DNA from: Apostichopus japonicus
Taxonomy: Eukaryota > Echinodermata > Holothuroidea > Aspidochirotida > Stichopodidae
DNA length: 64,000 bases
NCBI RefSeq assembly: GCF_037975245.1
Contig: NC_092579.1
Location: 28,528,166-28,592,165, forward strand
Reading direction: 5' to 3'
The notes beneath the pieces were generated by a model. The model searched no databases. It had not been told where the DNA came from and saw nothing but the letters and a program-made list of their open reading frames with translations. The translations under genes and the position numbers were made by a program. This document shows, piece after piece, positions 1 through 13,663 of this stretch. Each line of letters opens with the position of its first letter. Position 1 is the first letter of the stretch.

Positions 1-1110
1 AAAGATTTTTCGTTTTCATCACACTTAATAAATAGTTTAAGCAAAGGTATAAAAAACCCACACACATACATAGTCTCTCCAAAAATTCATGCCTGGCGAA
101 ATTCGCTGCAAGGTTTAGTACTTAAGTGAATACAAATTCCAGAATACATTTTCTGTGTCAAAGATGTAGCCCCAGGAATTGACCAATGCTTGACCAAAAT
201 CTCCAATTTTTTTATTTTTAAAATATTTTGTTGTTCCCCCTATAGACAAACCTCTTCAATCTGGGTATCAGGGAATGTATGTGTCGTGTACCCGAGGGGG
301 TCAGCTTGTTAAGTTCCTTATGAAGTATAAAGGAAGGAAATACCGGGGACTCTCTCGTCGGGTAAACAACGAGTCGATCTCTCCTTTATTTTCTTAACCA
401 CTCACTGTTTTAATTAAATGAACATTAGAATTTCTAATGAAAATTCTAAACTAAAAACAAAATTTTGAAGGGAAGAAATATACTCTTCCCGTCGGTCGCC
501 TAGGAGTTTTTTATTATTTTTGGTTATTTTTTATTTTAATGTGGTATGGTATAAGGAGACAACACAAAGAGAGAGTAGAGAAGTATAAGAATAATAAATA
601 AGTTTCTAGATAAAGTTTGCCAATAAGGAAAGAAGAGTTAAATTCTTGCCTGACGTATTTCTCCGTGACTTCACACAACCCCGCATATAGCTGCTGGAAG
701 TTTGTGGTATTCTTTGTAAATTTACTAGTAAAGTTAGTTGATAAGAACTGACATACGTTGCGTTACATATGGATTGCACTAAAGAGATACGCAATTTTTC
801 AACGTATACTCAGTGCAGCTTATAAGGAGTTTGGTGTGTGTGGGGGGAGGGGGGTAGTTGGGGAGGTTGGGTGGAGGGGGTGGGGAGGTTAAGTTAATGC
901 AGCCAATGCCTTTGTTAAAAGATATAGATGACCTTAAGCTGAATCAAAGAAATTCCAAAGAATAAAACGAGATGAAAATGACCACAGAAGAAGAGAAAAT
1001 AATACAAGAAAATGAGGGAGGGGGGGGGGGGGGAATTAAAAGCGAGTACAGTTTTCAAAACTGCTTTCTTAGAGCATCTGATTCCATGATGAAGTAGATT
1101 ATATACTACA
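1..1110. other. Intergenic, no gene seen
   Basis: AT-rich DNA with only short chance frames. A G-rich stretch lies near 838-890 and an uninterrupted G14 run at 1020-1033. No tRNA, exon or transposon signature was recognised. Confidence 0.6.
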
Positions 1111-1508
1111 GTACAACCAATGTTTATGGCTTGATTGGTTTGTACTGTGAATAAGAGACAACCGTGAATCAGTATAAACTGAAGTGTGTTATAACACCGT
1201 AACACATTTTAGACTTGTCTGCAGACGTTTCTATGGAAAAATTACCTAACAGGCGAATTCATTACTCAGGGCTGTTTCATAAAATGACTGGTTAGGAGTC
1301 TATTCAACTGTCACTGCACTGGTAAGTGTTCCTTGTAAAGGTGGTTCAAATTGCAGATTTGAAGCGTTTTTTCAGTAAAGAGTTAGCCACTTTCTGCTAA
1401 ATTGTGGACGAAATTATTGGCGAAACATTTAGAGTAGTCTGGTTAGTTCAATCAATCATTATGGAGATGATTGTGTGTTTAGTATTTTTTTTCTGTTTGT
1501 AAGTCCTT
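1111..1508 (+). repeat. Dispersed repeat R1, copy A
   Basis: About 400 bp here matches 9379-9896 along its length (roughly 80-85% by eye, with small indels). Shared landmarks are AGAGACAACCGT, GTGTTATAACA, GACTGGTTAGGAGTCTA and TGGTTCAAATTGCAGATTT. Both copies end at TTTCTGTTTGTRAGTCCTT. No TIRs, poly-A tail, Pol III boxes or reverse-transcriptase frame are visible, so the element class is unknown. It may be a short non-autonomous element or a fragment of an old one. Confidence 0.75.
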
Positions 1509-2039
1509 CTCTTTAGCAACTAGTCATAAATGTAACACATGTAAAGAAATGATAACACACATCAGTTTTAACTGATTAACGGGTACTCACCTTTACCAGT
1601 CTTAACTTTTAAAGCCATGAAAATTCGATTGAGTGTTGATAACTGCTTTTACAGTGACGTGTACAATATTTGTTGAAATTTGAGGATGGGTGACCATTTA
1701 TCTAACTCTCTAGCATATTTTGGGGGCAATCATTGATAAACCATTAATTTGTGACTTGACTTAATGGGGCCCCTTGGTGGTTTCCGCCAGTAAAGGGTGC
1801 TATTTAATGGCATAATTTTAGGGCACCAAAGGCAAATTTTCCCCGAAAGCAGTGTATTAAAATACCGTGTGATTACACTGTTTTCTGCACACACAAAATT
1901 GTTACTTTGTTGACTTTCCTGTAATCTTTTCTTTTGCCTTCGTTTCTTTTCATGTATTCTTCTGACTTTTTTTATTCCTCTTTGTTTTATTGCTTTTCTT
2001 AAATAATTTGTAACCAATTCTGTAAAGTGAAGTTGCCTG
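1509..2039. other. Intergenic, no gene seen
   Basis: AT-rich, moderately complex DNA. A minus-strand frame at 1730-2017 is rich in Lys and Arg because of T-rich + strand sequence, and it shows no recognisable domain. Confidence 0.5.
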
Positions 2040-2147
2040 TATTAAGCATCTGGCCTCTTCAGCTTTCCTCCATTTGTTTATTTATTCATGTACTTGTTTT
2101 ATCCTCGTTGTTGCACACGAATGGGAAAAAAACTGAACTGAACTGTA
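2040..2147 (+). mobile_element. Possible LINE 3' end with CTGAA tail
   Basis: The stretch ends with a short A run and a (CTGAA)n-like microsatellite at about 2127-2147, just before the SINE. Microsatellite tails of this type are typical of CR1/L2-like non-LTR retrotransposon 3' ends. A comparable A-rich end with a TGAAA-type tail is seen on the minus strand at 44765-44948. No coding part remains, so this is only a suggestion. Confidence 0.25.
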
Positions 2148-2161
2148 GGTATACAAACAAT

Positions 2162-2477
2162 CCGTCGGTGATGTGGCCGATTGGATAAAGGCGGTGGCAT
2201 TTGACACAATGAGGCTTATCCATCGGGGGGTTCCGGGTTCGATACCCAGCCGGGTCATAGTAAGGTGGTGTTTTTTATATTTTTTATCCAAGAGCAATCT
2301 ACGGTTTTGCAATCTGAAATGACATTCTAAATTTAAAAGATTCCAAATTTGAGTTAAAACGGTTGAATTGGAAGCCACCCGACGTGTAAGTTGCAATCCA
2401 ATAAGCCCTTGTAGGGTTTCTCCAGCATTTGTGGTCGCTTAAAGCGTCGTAAAAATAACTGCTTATTATTATTATTA
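2162..2477 (+). mobile_element. tRNA-derived SINE, apparently full length
   Basis: The head (about 2165-2256) is tRNA-like. It carries an A-box match TGGCCGATTGG (2174-2184) and a near-perfect B box GGTTCGATACC (2236-2246), 51 bases apart, the normal internal Pol III promoter layout. A tRNA-unrelated body of about 200 bp follows, ending in a (TTA)n tail at 2463-2476. The head cannot be folded into a proper cloverleaf, so this is a SINE and not a functional tRNA gene. SINEs are copied by a partner LINE's reverse transcriptase, and the TTA tail is probably that partner's recognition end. No convincing target-site duplication was identified. Confidence 0.8.
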
Positions 2478-5414
2478 GAAAATAAACAAGACCAGATCAG
2501 AACATAAATACACCAACGCACCAAACACCACAGTTTGTTGTTGACAAGAAGTTATCAAGTTAACGACTTCGGTTCATGATGTTCGTGAGTTGGACAGTGT
2601 CCAAATGGGATATACAGTATGCCAATGTCATTGTACTTTTCACATGAGGTCTATAAAATTATACTATCCTTATAGCAAAAATCACGCTTGAACTTAAGGA
2701 ATAAACCTCTCGAACGTGAGGATATCACTATTTGTAAATCTGAATGTCACTATATGGAGAAGTTCACTAGTTCATGATGTCCTCTCTTCAACATCACTCT
2801 TTAGCCTATGGTCTGTACTTTTTCCGCCTTTATTGTCGTTTATAGAGGTGCATATAGCAATTCATCTTCTAGCAATTTGTGCTTAATGGTCTGGAATAAA
2901 CGAAGAACATGAAAAGGTCAATTAAAATCAGTTCTGCAGTGAGGAGTCGGTAATGTTGTCGACTTTGTATAACTGAACATCTTTCCTGATAACTTTTCTC
3001 AACCTTGGACATGACATTGTGAAGGATCTTAGGATACCCGAATAACCCGATTCATTATTTGGTTAGTTGCCTGCGTAGCTCATTTATACTTAATACGTTA
3101 TATATGTACATTGTACATCCAGAAGTGAAGATTTCAGCGTTCTATAGTCAAACACCCCTGCTCGCTACAACATAGTCCGCATTTAAAGAACTTACACTTT
3201 TATCGGGTTTTTTTTTAAACCCTTTTAGCACGTGATACAAAAAGTGATATTGAAAAAGGCAGTTATATGTAACCCTCACAGCACGGTAGGGGGACACGGT
3301 TATGGTTTTGAGATGTGTGAGTAAAATTGTCGTAGCTGTGATAGGTATGAAAGTAACCAGGGGAAGATCTAAGAAGGGAGGAGGGGAGGGGGAGGGGGTC
3401 CAATTCTCAAAGGGTTTTTTTGCACTAAAACTTAGCTGCAAGCAAACGTTTGGTAAAACATGTTTCGCGCGCAGACATTCCTTGCTGTTTTTCTTATGCG
3501 CGCTGTTTCTGTATTATCATTATTATAATGATTATTACATTTCTTTGGGGGTCGGAGGGGTGGTCTCGTGGGCCTCTTCAGCTCTTTTCACTAATTTTCG
3601 ATATACCACTGATAACCTTCATAAGTAATCTTATATGGGTTTGCCATGGACAAACGGTTTTACTGTTTTAGTTGCTTATTTCTATTCTCAGAGGAGGATT
3701 GGTGAAATGTTGTTTGACGAACAATTTTCAGTACATTGGTTACCCATCCACTTGACACTATGTCTCGGCATTGGATTCGTGAATATTTTGTCAAAGTCAA
3801 CGCTACTCTCCTTCATACTTCATTTATCAATAATCAAGTTGTCAAGAAGCAATGAAAGAAACAGAAACCATATTAGAATCGCACATATACGCTAAAATCA
3901 TTTCGCATATATACAAACATTAATCTGCTTTTGTCAAATTTTGATTTACTAAGGTAAAATGTGAGTTCTGAAAGCAATAAAATGGGGAAAAAAATATATA
4001 TATAGGACGAACGTGCAAAATTAAAGGTAAAGCTTTTGATCAATCATGAAATCGACTAAATATTTGATAACTATATTGAGACGATCTCGCCTGCTCACGA
4101 ATCATTGGCGCGATCGAATTGTATCCCCTTTGGGCACAATTGCATGATAGTCGCGGTATGCCTAAACATTTGAGGCATAGACTGAAGTTTTCGTTTCAAG
4201 GCTGGGGGTGGTGGTTAAGTATTTTACAATACGAATGTAATATACAGAAATTATCAATATCACAAATTTTCTTTTTGTTTAAATTAAACCAGGGCTATAT
4301 GTGAAGTTACTTCACTACGGGTGTATGAATTCTCAAATGATTGATTGTTCCCTACATAAGACTTTGTCATTAACGTAAGACATTTCTCGGGTAGAAACTT
4401 GGTAGAAACTTTGAGATTATTATTATTATTATTTTTTTTTTTTTGTGTTTCGCATCACGCTTAGAAGAATCTTCTGGAAGACGGTATCAATCATTTTCTG
4501 GATGAAATAATTTAACATTAAAAGTAAACAAAAGTCATGGATGGAGTCACCAAATTTTGGACATGGTATGTAATTGGAGTTACGCTATGGTTTTCTTTCG
4601 TAACACTGCAGGAGTCAATTATTGTACTTGTCGTAACAATATAATTCGCATGAGATTTGCAGTCAAAGTGTTGTTAACAGATTGTAAACAGATCAATTTA
4701 TTTCTAAAACCCCAAAGCAATTTGCAATACTTGGATATCACAAAAAAATCATTCCAGCATTATTAGAAGTGATAAAACTTTCAGGACACAGAAAATGCAC
4801 CAACAGATATCTAATAACATACTTCATGAATCTTGCACATGTTTAATACAGCCTATATAGTAAGGCATGTCTATAACACTTGTTTTCCGTTTTGTTTTTT
4901 CATATCTATCAAGTTGTTTTTTTTTTCTTTCTACCATCTCACTGGCAAACAACCAGTCTTGTTTCCGACATGTAATTATCTCTCTTACATTGTAAATGCA
5001 ATAACGATTCCTATATTAGGAACAAGAAATGTAAACAGACTCTCCCCTAATAAATGTTGAAGTTTTCTGTTTCTTTTTACATGAAAACGCCTAGCGTATT
5101 GTCAACTTGTCAAGTAAAACCAACCAATTTTGGCCACGAGCGAGTTTCCCTTTTTGTTTTCTGTTCGGTAAAGTCTTCAGAAATTTGGCAAAAAAATGTC
5201 AAAGACGTATCAGGAATATTACGAGATGATTTCACTCATGGATTTCCCATTGTGACATGTCTGAATTTTTCAAGGCAAAAAGAAAAGAGGAAAAAAAGCC
5301 AGTATCTACAAATCTAATCACGCCACATGTAACTTGAAAGACAACTTGCAATAGGCGACAAATTTCGGTAAGTTACACATTCTGTATTTATAGCACCCAC
5401 GCTTCTTTTTGCAT
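2478..5414. other. Intergenic, no gene seen
   Basis: AT-rich unique-looking DNA. It holds a purine-rich run at 3366-3400 and an (ATT)n microsatellite at about 4417-4432 leading into poly-T. A short imperfect tandem (GTAGAAACTT twice) lies near 4391-4413. All frames are short and without domain signatures. Confidence 0.55.
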
Positions 5415-5431
5415 GTATATATATATATATA

Positions 5432-5482
<51 letters not shown>
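5415..5482. repeat. TA microsatellite
   Basis: (TA)n with one short interruption. Flanking frames made of Tyr-Ile repeats are artefacts of the dinucleotide. Confidence 0.95.
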
Positions 5483-5484
<2 letters not shown>

Positions 5485-5774
5485 CAAACATACATACATA
5501 ATATGAAGATGATGGTGAAGGTGATAATGGTTAGGTGATTATTATGACGGTGACGATATTGATGATGATGTTGACGATGATGACGATCCAACATATATAA
5601 AAGCAATTGATCATTTAAAGATTTTTTTCTGATACTTCTTAACCTAATTACATTTAAAATTAACGAAAATAGATTTGCTATTTAGTTTCTCGTTTTGCGG
5701 TGAGTGATTTGGTTTACTTCATATCTATGACTTAATATAGACAATTTTTGTAGATAGTGTATATGCTTTCCAAC

Positions 5775-5815
5775 TATATAAATATATATCTATATATATA
5801 TATATATATATATAT
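5775..5815. repeat. TA microsatellite
   Basis: Imperfect (TA)n, followed directly by a C-rich pyrimidine stretch (about 5838-5890). Confidence 0.9.
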
Positions 5816-7149
5816 GATTATGGACCTCCCCTCTCACATGCCCCCCCTGTCCCCTCCCCCCTCCCCTAATCCCCACTCCCCGCTCCCCTCAAGCCAAACA
5901 CTAGATCAATTATTTATCCTACAGAGTAATAATTGGTTCCCAAATCGTTCTTTACGTTCCTTATAGTAATGCCTATTTTATTCCATGTTTATGCAGATTT
6001 TTGTTTGTCAGGTACAATTATCTAATATTACACTGTTGATCACCAATAATGAGAATACAATACTGGAGTAAAATGCAATTAACAAACACTGCACTTACAA
6101 AATGCGTTCTATCGTGTAAAAATCAGCGGCCACGTTGATCATTAATTGACGTTAATAAAATTTATATTTTTCAGTCGATTACTCGTGTACAACACTTAAA
6201 AGCCATCATCAAGAAATATTCATTATTATTTAATTATCGTTCGCAGGCATACGCAGGCTTGTTTATATGGGATATTAAATCATCTGTTGCGGTACCGTAC
6301 TTTATATACTGGGGAAATGTCCCCCTCTAAATGTAGTTTAACTTCGTACGCTTTATACGCTTAAACGCGGATGCGCTATATAAGTAATTCAATCCACGTA
6401 TTAAGTTATTTTAAACCCCAGACCTTTCGCCCACGCACCCAACCCCAATATGCTTTTCACCGTAAACAGTTGCCTGTAAAAGCTATCGGTATACGCTGTA
6501 TACATGCGATCACATATACTTTTCAACTTCCACTACCGGTGTATGGAAATTACCACCTAATAAATATTCCCCTGCGAAATAACTACATTCTACGCATGAG
6601 AAATTCTTGACGAAAACAATTCGATTAGACCGATTTCTTTTTTTTTTTACCAGCAGTTGATCAAGTTCTTTTCCTATTCTCTCCTTATTTTTTTTATTTT
6701 TATGGTTGCCTTCATGCGTCTAGAAACATACCGTCTAGAAACATACCGCTTATACGAATTTGTAATGGAAATTTGCTCTCCTTTTCCTTTTATATACTTC
6801 CCTAACGTTTCTTCATTATATTGTCAAGGACATGTGTTCTCACCACCCGATAATTAATTTGAAAAAAAAGAAGGTTACGCCTTGACTGTCTATACACAAC
6901 CAAAACGACTCCAAAAGCTACGTGTATATATATGCGTCTTCATTACTGCTTGGTGTAAATACGAAAAGATATGCTCGGTTACTTCTTTTTTTTCTCTCTA
7001 TTCTTTCACAACACGCGGGAAGAACCTATAGTTAGACAGGCTTGACAAACATTCACGGCTTCTCATTGGCACAAGGTTGACACTGAACTCACTTCGTTAA
7101 TGGTCTTCGACCGTTTAGCATCGAACATATACATGCGTGATTGCCTTCA
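5816..7149. other. Intergenic, no gene seen
   Basis: C-rich stretch at 5838-5890, then unremarkable AT-rich DNA. A 16-bp unit (GTCTAGAAACATACCG) is tandemly doubled near 6718-6749. Confidence 0.5.
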
Positions 7150-7219
7150 TATCTATATATACATATTTATGTATATATATATATTTATATGTATATATAT
7201 ATATATATATGTATGTATA
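7150..7219. repeat. Interrupted TA microsatellite
   Basis: (TA)n with ATT and GTA interruptions, open in several frames on both strands only because of the repeat. Confidence 0.9.
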
Positions 7220-9378
7220 CCTAATGTCAGTTATGGCTTTTACTTCCTGCGCATGCAGTTGGGTTTCTCTATACATAGCGAATTTTTGAAACATATTTGC
7301 ATTGGCATCAATCTCGCCTCTATATATGTGTGTACATCTAAATGTGATGGTTTTCATTGGATTTGGTGAATTGTTCTAAGCGATGTTATTTCATTTTATT
7401 TTGGTCCAGTGATTCATTGGTTACGAAGTAAGTATTTGTATTTTCATATTCCATTCAAAGTAACCTCGTGAAAGTATAGGTTCTGATGGTTACAGGCTTT
7501 CCATTCACGATTATAGATAGGTTCTTTTCACTTATATAAACAATATATATTTATATATATATTAATCGTAAAAGTTAAAACTTACACTGGTCGTCAATCT
7601 TATAACTAAACCTAATTCTTGTTTGTTCTTAGCAATCCGACAGATTTTAAGGCATATATAGTAACTCATTCTGGGACACTCTCTGAAGATGTAAAAGTAA
7701 ACCACCAAAAAAAATAAAAAATTATAGTCCAGTTTTTTTGGTCTACAAAGAATTTATATATTTGATTTCTCCTGAAAAGTGAACTAAGATATAACGCATA
7801 GCGTATAGAATTTGCATAGTTTGAATATCTTGCAATTATTTTTCTCGAAATCGTCCATGATTGCCATACCATAAACTTTGGAGTCCTTGAGGCAGTTTTG
7901 ATATCTTTGACGATAACGAGAAATAACAAGAGTGGATACTGTAGCGAGAAAACGATATATAAGTGATGTGAATTGTTTTATCTCGAATAAAAGCAATTGC
8001 ACTGAAAGGATCGGAGACGATTATACGAACCCTTTCCTGACCAATGCAATGTTAGGTGCGAACGTTACGTTAATATTTCACCTCATAGGAAAGTCTTCCA
8101 ACTTAACTCATAGTTTAAAGTTTGTGAGATTATGATAAAAAAAAAACCATCTCATACCCTATTCGTTCACGAAATGTTGGCTATATAGGCCCATGCAGGG
8201 ACCTATTCTTTGAAACTGTCGTACTGATATGTATATAATTGTGTTTAAAAGTAACGCATTGCTCCAAGTTTTCAAGCCTCACTCGTGGAATTCGTGCGCG
8301 CATATACCAGCGGTAACATTGTATGCAGTGTTATACTTGTAGATGGGAGAGGTAGGGGAGCGACAGTGCGTTACGTTATATTTAATGTCCGCTTCATTTT
8401 GTTCCAATCAAGTGCATGGAAACACTTTTGTAGTTGTCAAAAAAATGTGTTGGTATTTTTCAGGGACTTTTGTGATGTAAGGTGATAAATTGAGGCCAAT
8501 CACGATATTGGTGTATATGTAAAAACAAACTATCAGAAGTATGCACTTGTGTGCAAACTATGTATTGTACGTAATGTGTTGTATTAATTCCTCAGGACAC
8601 GCGTAAACCCTGGAGAAAGTCGAGAAACAGACAGAGAGAGGAGGGGGGAGGGGCAAATTATTAACAAACTTTGCATAAAAATCATCATATCAAAATGCAT
8701 ATTTTTGGGCGAGAGAATAATTAAACCTGAAAACGTCCAAAACGATCGTTATTTTCGTAACGTGACGAAAACTAGTGTGTTGAAGGAGGGTGAGGGGGGG
8801 GGGGGGTCGGGGGAAGCAACTTGGGAATGACTATGTACTTTAATTCGATGCATCTCAATTTTGCCTATGAACTTTAACAAAAAAATAATCCTAAATTACA
8901 TTTTCAATTGCGAACGCCGATGTAATATTCAAAATGATTAATATTTTAACTGCGATGGTACCTTGTATCCAATTAGTTTGAGAATTCTGTAAAGAAGAAA
9001 ATGCCCCTTCAACATGTATACTTTAATATTTGATCATATATATCTACTGAAGATATTAGAACGTATTTTAGAATTACATTATTGATGTATCATCAATCGA
9101 GCCCACCACGGTTAATGGCGCTGAACAAAGTGAACCATCAATTGTACTTTGAAGCGCCAATTCTTCTAGGTTTTTGTTTTCTTTTTTTCTTTTTCTCATT
9201 TTCGTCAATAACCGAAACGACGACTTTTTATGTATAATTTCCATGATGGATGGATGAGATATTTCAGCTTTACTCAGAGTTTGTATAACATCTGTACAAT
9301 ATCTATGGCAGTACGGTCGTTGAAGGTCACCGTTCACCACACACACGGTCTATAAGAATTTTTTTTTCCACCTAATGT
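7220..9378. other. Intergenic, no gene seen
   Basis: AT-rich DNA with a G13 run at 8794-8806. The minus-strand frame at 9074-9346 (90 codons) has no recognisable domain or splice context and is treated as chance. Confidence 0.5.
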
Positions 9379-10627
<1,249 letters not shown>

Positions 10628-12257
10628 AATTATCCAGTGATTTATTTCATAGCATCAGATTGAACTCGAATGGAAATCTATGACCATAATCAGTATGAAA
10701 TGATTTGCTCTCAAATTATTGAAACACATTTATTTATTGTGGTTGGTGGTTTCTCCGCAAGTTTCTCCAGTTGGATATTTATACCAACAGGCCATATTTT
10801 GAACTTTTCATTGTCATTCGTGCATGTTTAATTCTCTGATAACAACTCATTCCGATAACGTTACGAATTATTCTACACAATCGTATCATCGACGGAACTA
10901 GGCAGTAATTTAGTTGTTACTTTGCGATATAGTTATAAGAAATCGTACTTCCAATTACTTCAAATATTACCTCTTGGGGGGCAACTTTTGGTGTCAGGTC
11001 TTTTAACCCTTAATGGTTTAATCCCCATTGCAATTCGTTCGGAAATTTGGTTTTACTATTTTAATGTCCATAAATGAAAGTGGTGTTGCGCAATAACACG
11101 TGTTGTGTAATCTCTGATAATCACCCAGTTCGATAACGTCACAGATTACTTTTAATTAACATAGTACGTTTTCTGGTCGTTGACTTTATTTGCACTCAAT
11201 GCACATGGAAGAATGGTTTTGAGGCAAAATGTGTACACAGTTGAACAATAGAAAATGATAAAAAAAAAACTGAGGGTAACAAATATCCATAAGGTAACAA
11301 TTACCGAATTGCATTGTTCTTTTTTTTTTCTTTTCTTTGTTTAAAGAATCTTAAATTTAAGAGCCTGTGCAAAGTTTAGGCCACATAATGTATAGGATTG
11401 GAGCAGAAAAATAGGCCTAATAAACATGTGTCGTCTTCATACGGAAACAAAATTATCGCGATATTTTCTAGCGAGCATTGAAAATACACCAACAAAAAAA
11501 GAAAAGGGAAAATGAGCAAGAAAAACGAGAACATCCCTGCCTCTCCGTTACAAACGTGACAAGATATAAGAAAAGACATAAATAACCTTCTTTGATACTG
11601 TTCGTTGTAGCAATTGCAAGGCTTTTCGACCTTAAATCTGTCAGATTAGCCAATTATTGACAAGACCTTGATATAGTTTCGTGCATTCATCTCAAATACC
11701 AAGGACGAACACTGACTGATTTTCTTCTATTATTAAAGGAGATTGACATTTACATGATTTCGACTTGGAAATGATCACTTTCTAGCTATAGCAAGGAAGA
11801 TAAAACAAATAAAGACGGAGATAGCCCCATTAGCCTAGAATTAACATCCTCTTAAAGGGACCCAAAACCCAATTTAATTTTGTTCAGTATTGTTGTCAGT
11901 TATACATTTTGTAACCTTCAAAGAGGTATCTGGTAAAAGTGACATTTCCTATCTTGGTATGACGATATCTGTGTCATTTACAATACCAGAGTTGATCACT
12001 GCAGACAATTTTTATTTTGATTTACCTCAACACTATATATATACGTGATATAATCGACAAGCTCGTTATAGGGAAACTCAGAGGAAGCAGTGAAGAAAAT
12101 TTACTGGCTTGCGTTGTAAGTCGTACTAAACTATATACGCGTAATTAATAGCCTTATATAACTTGATTTCTTTGCTATTATTTTATTTTTATGGCAAATA
12201 GAGCTTTGCTAAAACTATTTCAGTGCTGTCACAAAATAGTGTTTAGAACCTCCATGG
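10628..12257. other. Intergenic, no gene seen
   Basis: AT-rich DNA. The motif GATAACGTYAC(A/G)A recurs near 10855 and 11133 in similar surroundings, suggesting a weak old duplication. No gene signature was recognised. Confidence 0.5.
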
Positions 12258-13150
12258 CCATCGTGTGATATGTATTCCATGTCTGTCCTATGTGTTTCCT
12301 TTCCATCGTGTGCTATACATTCCGTGTCTGTCCTATGCGTTTCCGTTCCATCGTGTGATATATATTGCGTGTCTGTCCTATGTGTTCCATTCCATCATGT
12401 GATATATATTCCGTGTCCTATGTGTTTCCTTTCCATCGTTTGATATATATTCCGTGTCCTATGTGTTACCTTTCCATCGTGTGATATATATTCCGTGTCT
12501 GTCCTATGTGTTTCCTTTCCATCGTGTGATATATATTCCGTGTCTGTCCTATGTGTTTCCTTTCCATCGTGTGATATATATTCCGTGTCTGTCCTATGCG
12601 TTTCCGTTCCATCGTGTGATATATACTCCGTGTCTGTCCTATGTGTTTCCTTTCCATCGTGTGATATATATTCCGTGTCTGTCCTATGCGTTTCCTTTCC
12701 ATCGTGTGATATATATTCCGTGTCTGTCCTATGCGTTTCCTTTCCATCGTGTGATATATATTCCGTGTCTGTCCTATGTGTTTCCTTTCCATCGTGTGAT
12801 ATATATTCAGTGTCTGTCCTATGTGTTCCATTCCATCGTGTGATATATATTCCGTGTCCTATGCGTTTCCTTTCCATCGTGTGATATATATTCCGTGTCT
12901 GTCCTATGTGTTTCCTTTCCATCGTGTGATATATATTCCGTGTCTGTCCTATGCGTTTCCTTTCCATCGTGTGATATATATTCCGTGTCCTATGTGTTTC
13001 CTTTCCATCGTGTGATATATATTCCGTGTCCTATGTGTTCCATTCCATCGTGTGATATATATTCCGTGTCTGTCCTATGCGTTTCCTTTCCATCGTGTGA
13101 TATATATTCCGTGTCCTATGTGTTTCCTTTCCATCGTGTGATATATATTA
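12258..13150. repeat. 45-bp minisatellite, about 20 units
   Basis: The unit contains CCATCGTGTGATATATATTC followed by CGTGTCTGTCCTATG and a pyrimidine stretch. The full period is 45 bp. Shorter variants lack TGTC or one base. Because 45 is divisible by 3, long frames stay open on both strands (for example a minus-strand 15-residue repeat with core THRTDTEYISH). All frames being open at once, no splice or promoter context, and unit-length indels all argue for a non-coding minisatellite. Confidence 0.95.

Positions 13151-13663
<513 letters not shown>

Noticed and set aside
2082-2396. 104-codon minus-strand frame
   Set aside because: It is antisense to the tRNA-SINE. The apparent peptide comes from the SINE head.
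12395-12967. 190-codon minus-strand frame with a 15-residue repeat
   Set aside because: The 45-bp minisatellite keeps several frames open on both strands, and there is no splice, promoter or domain support.
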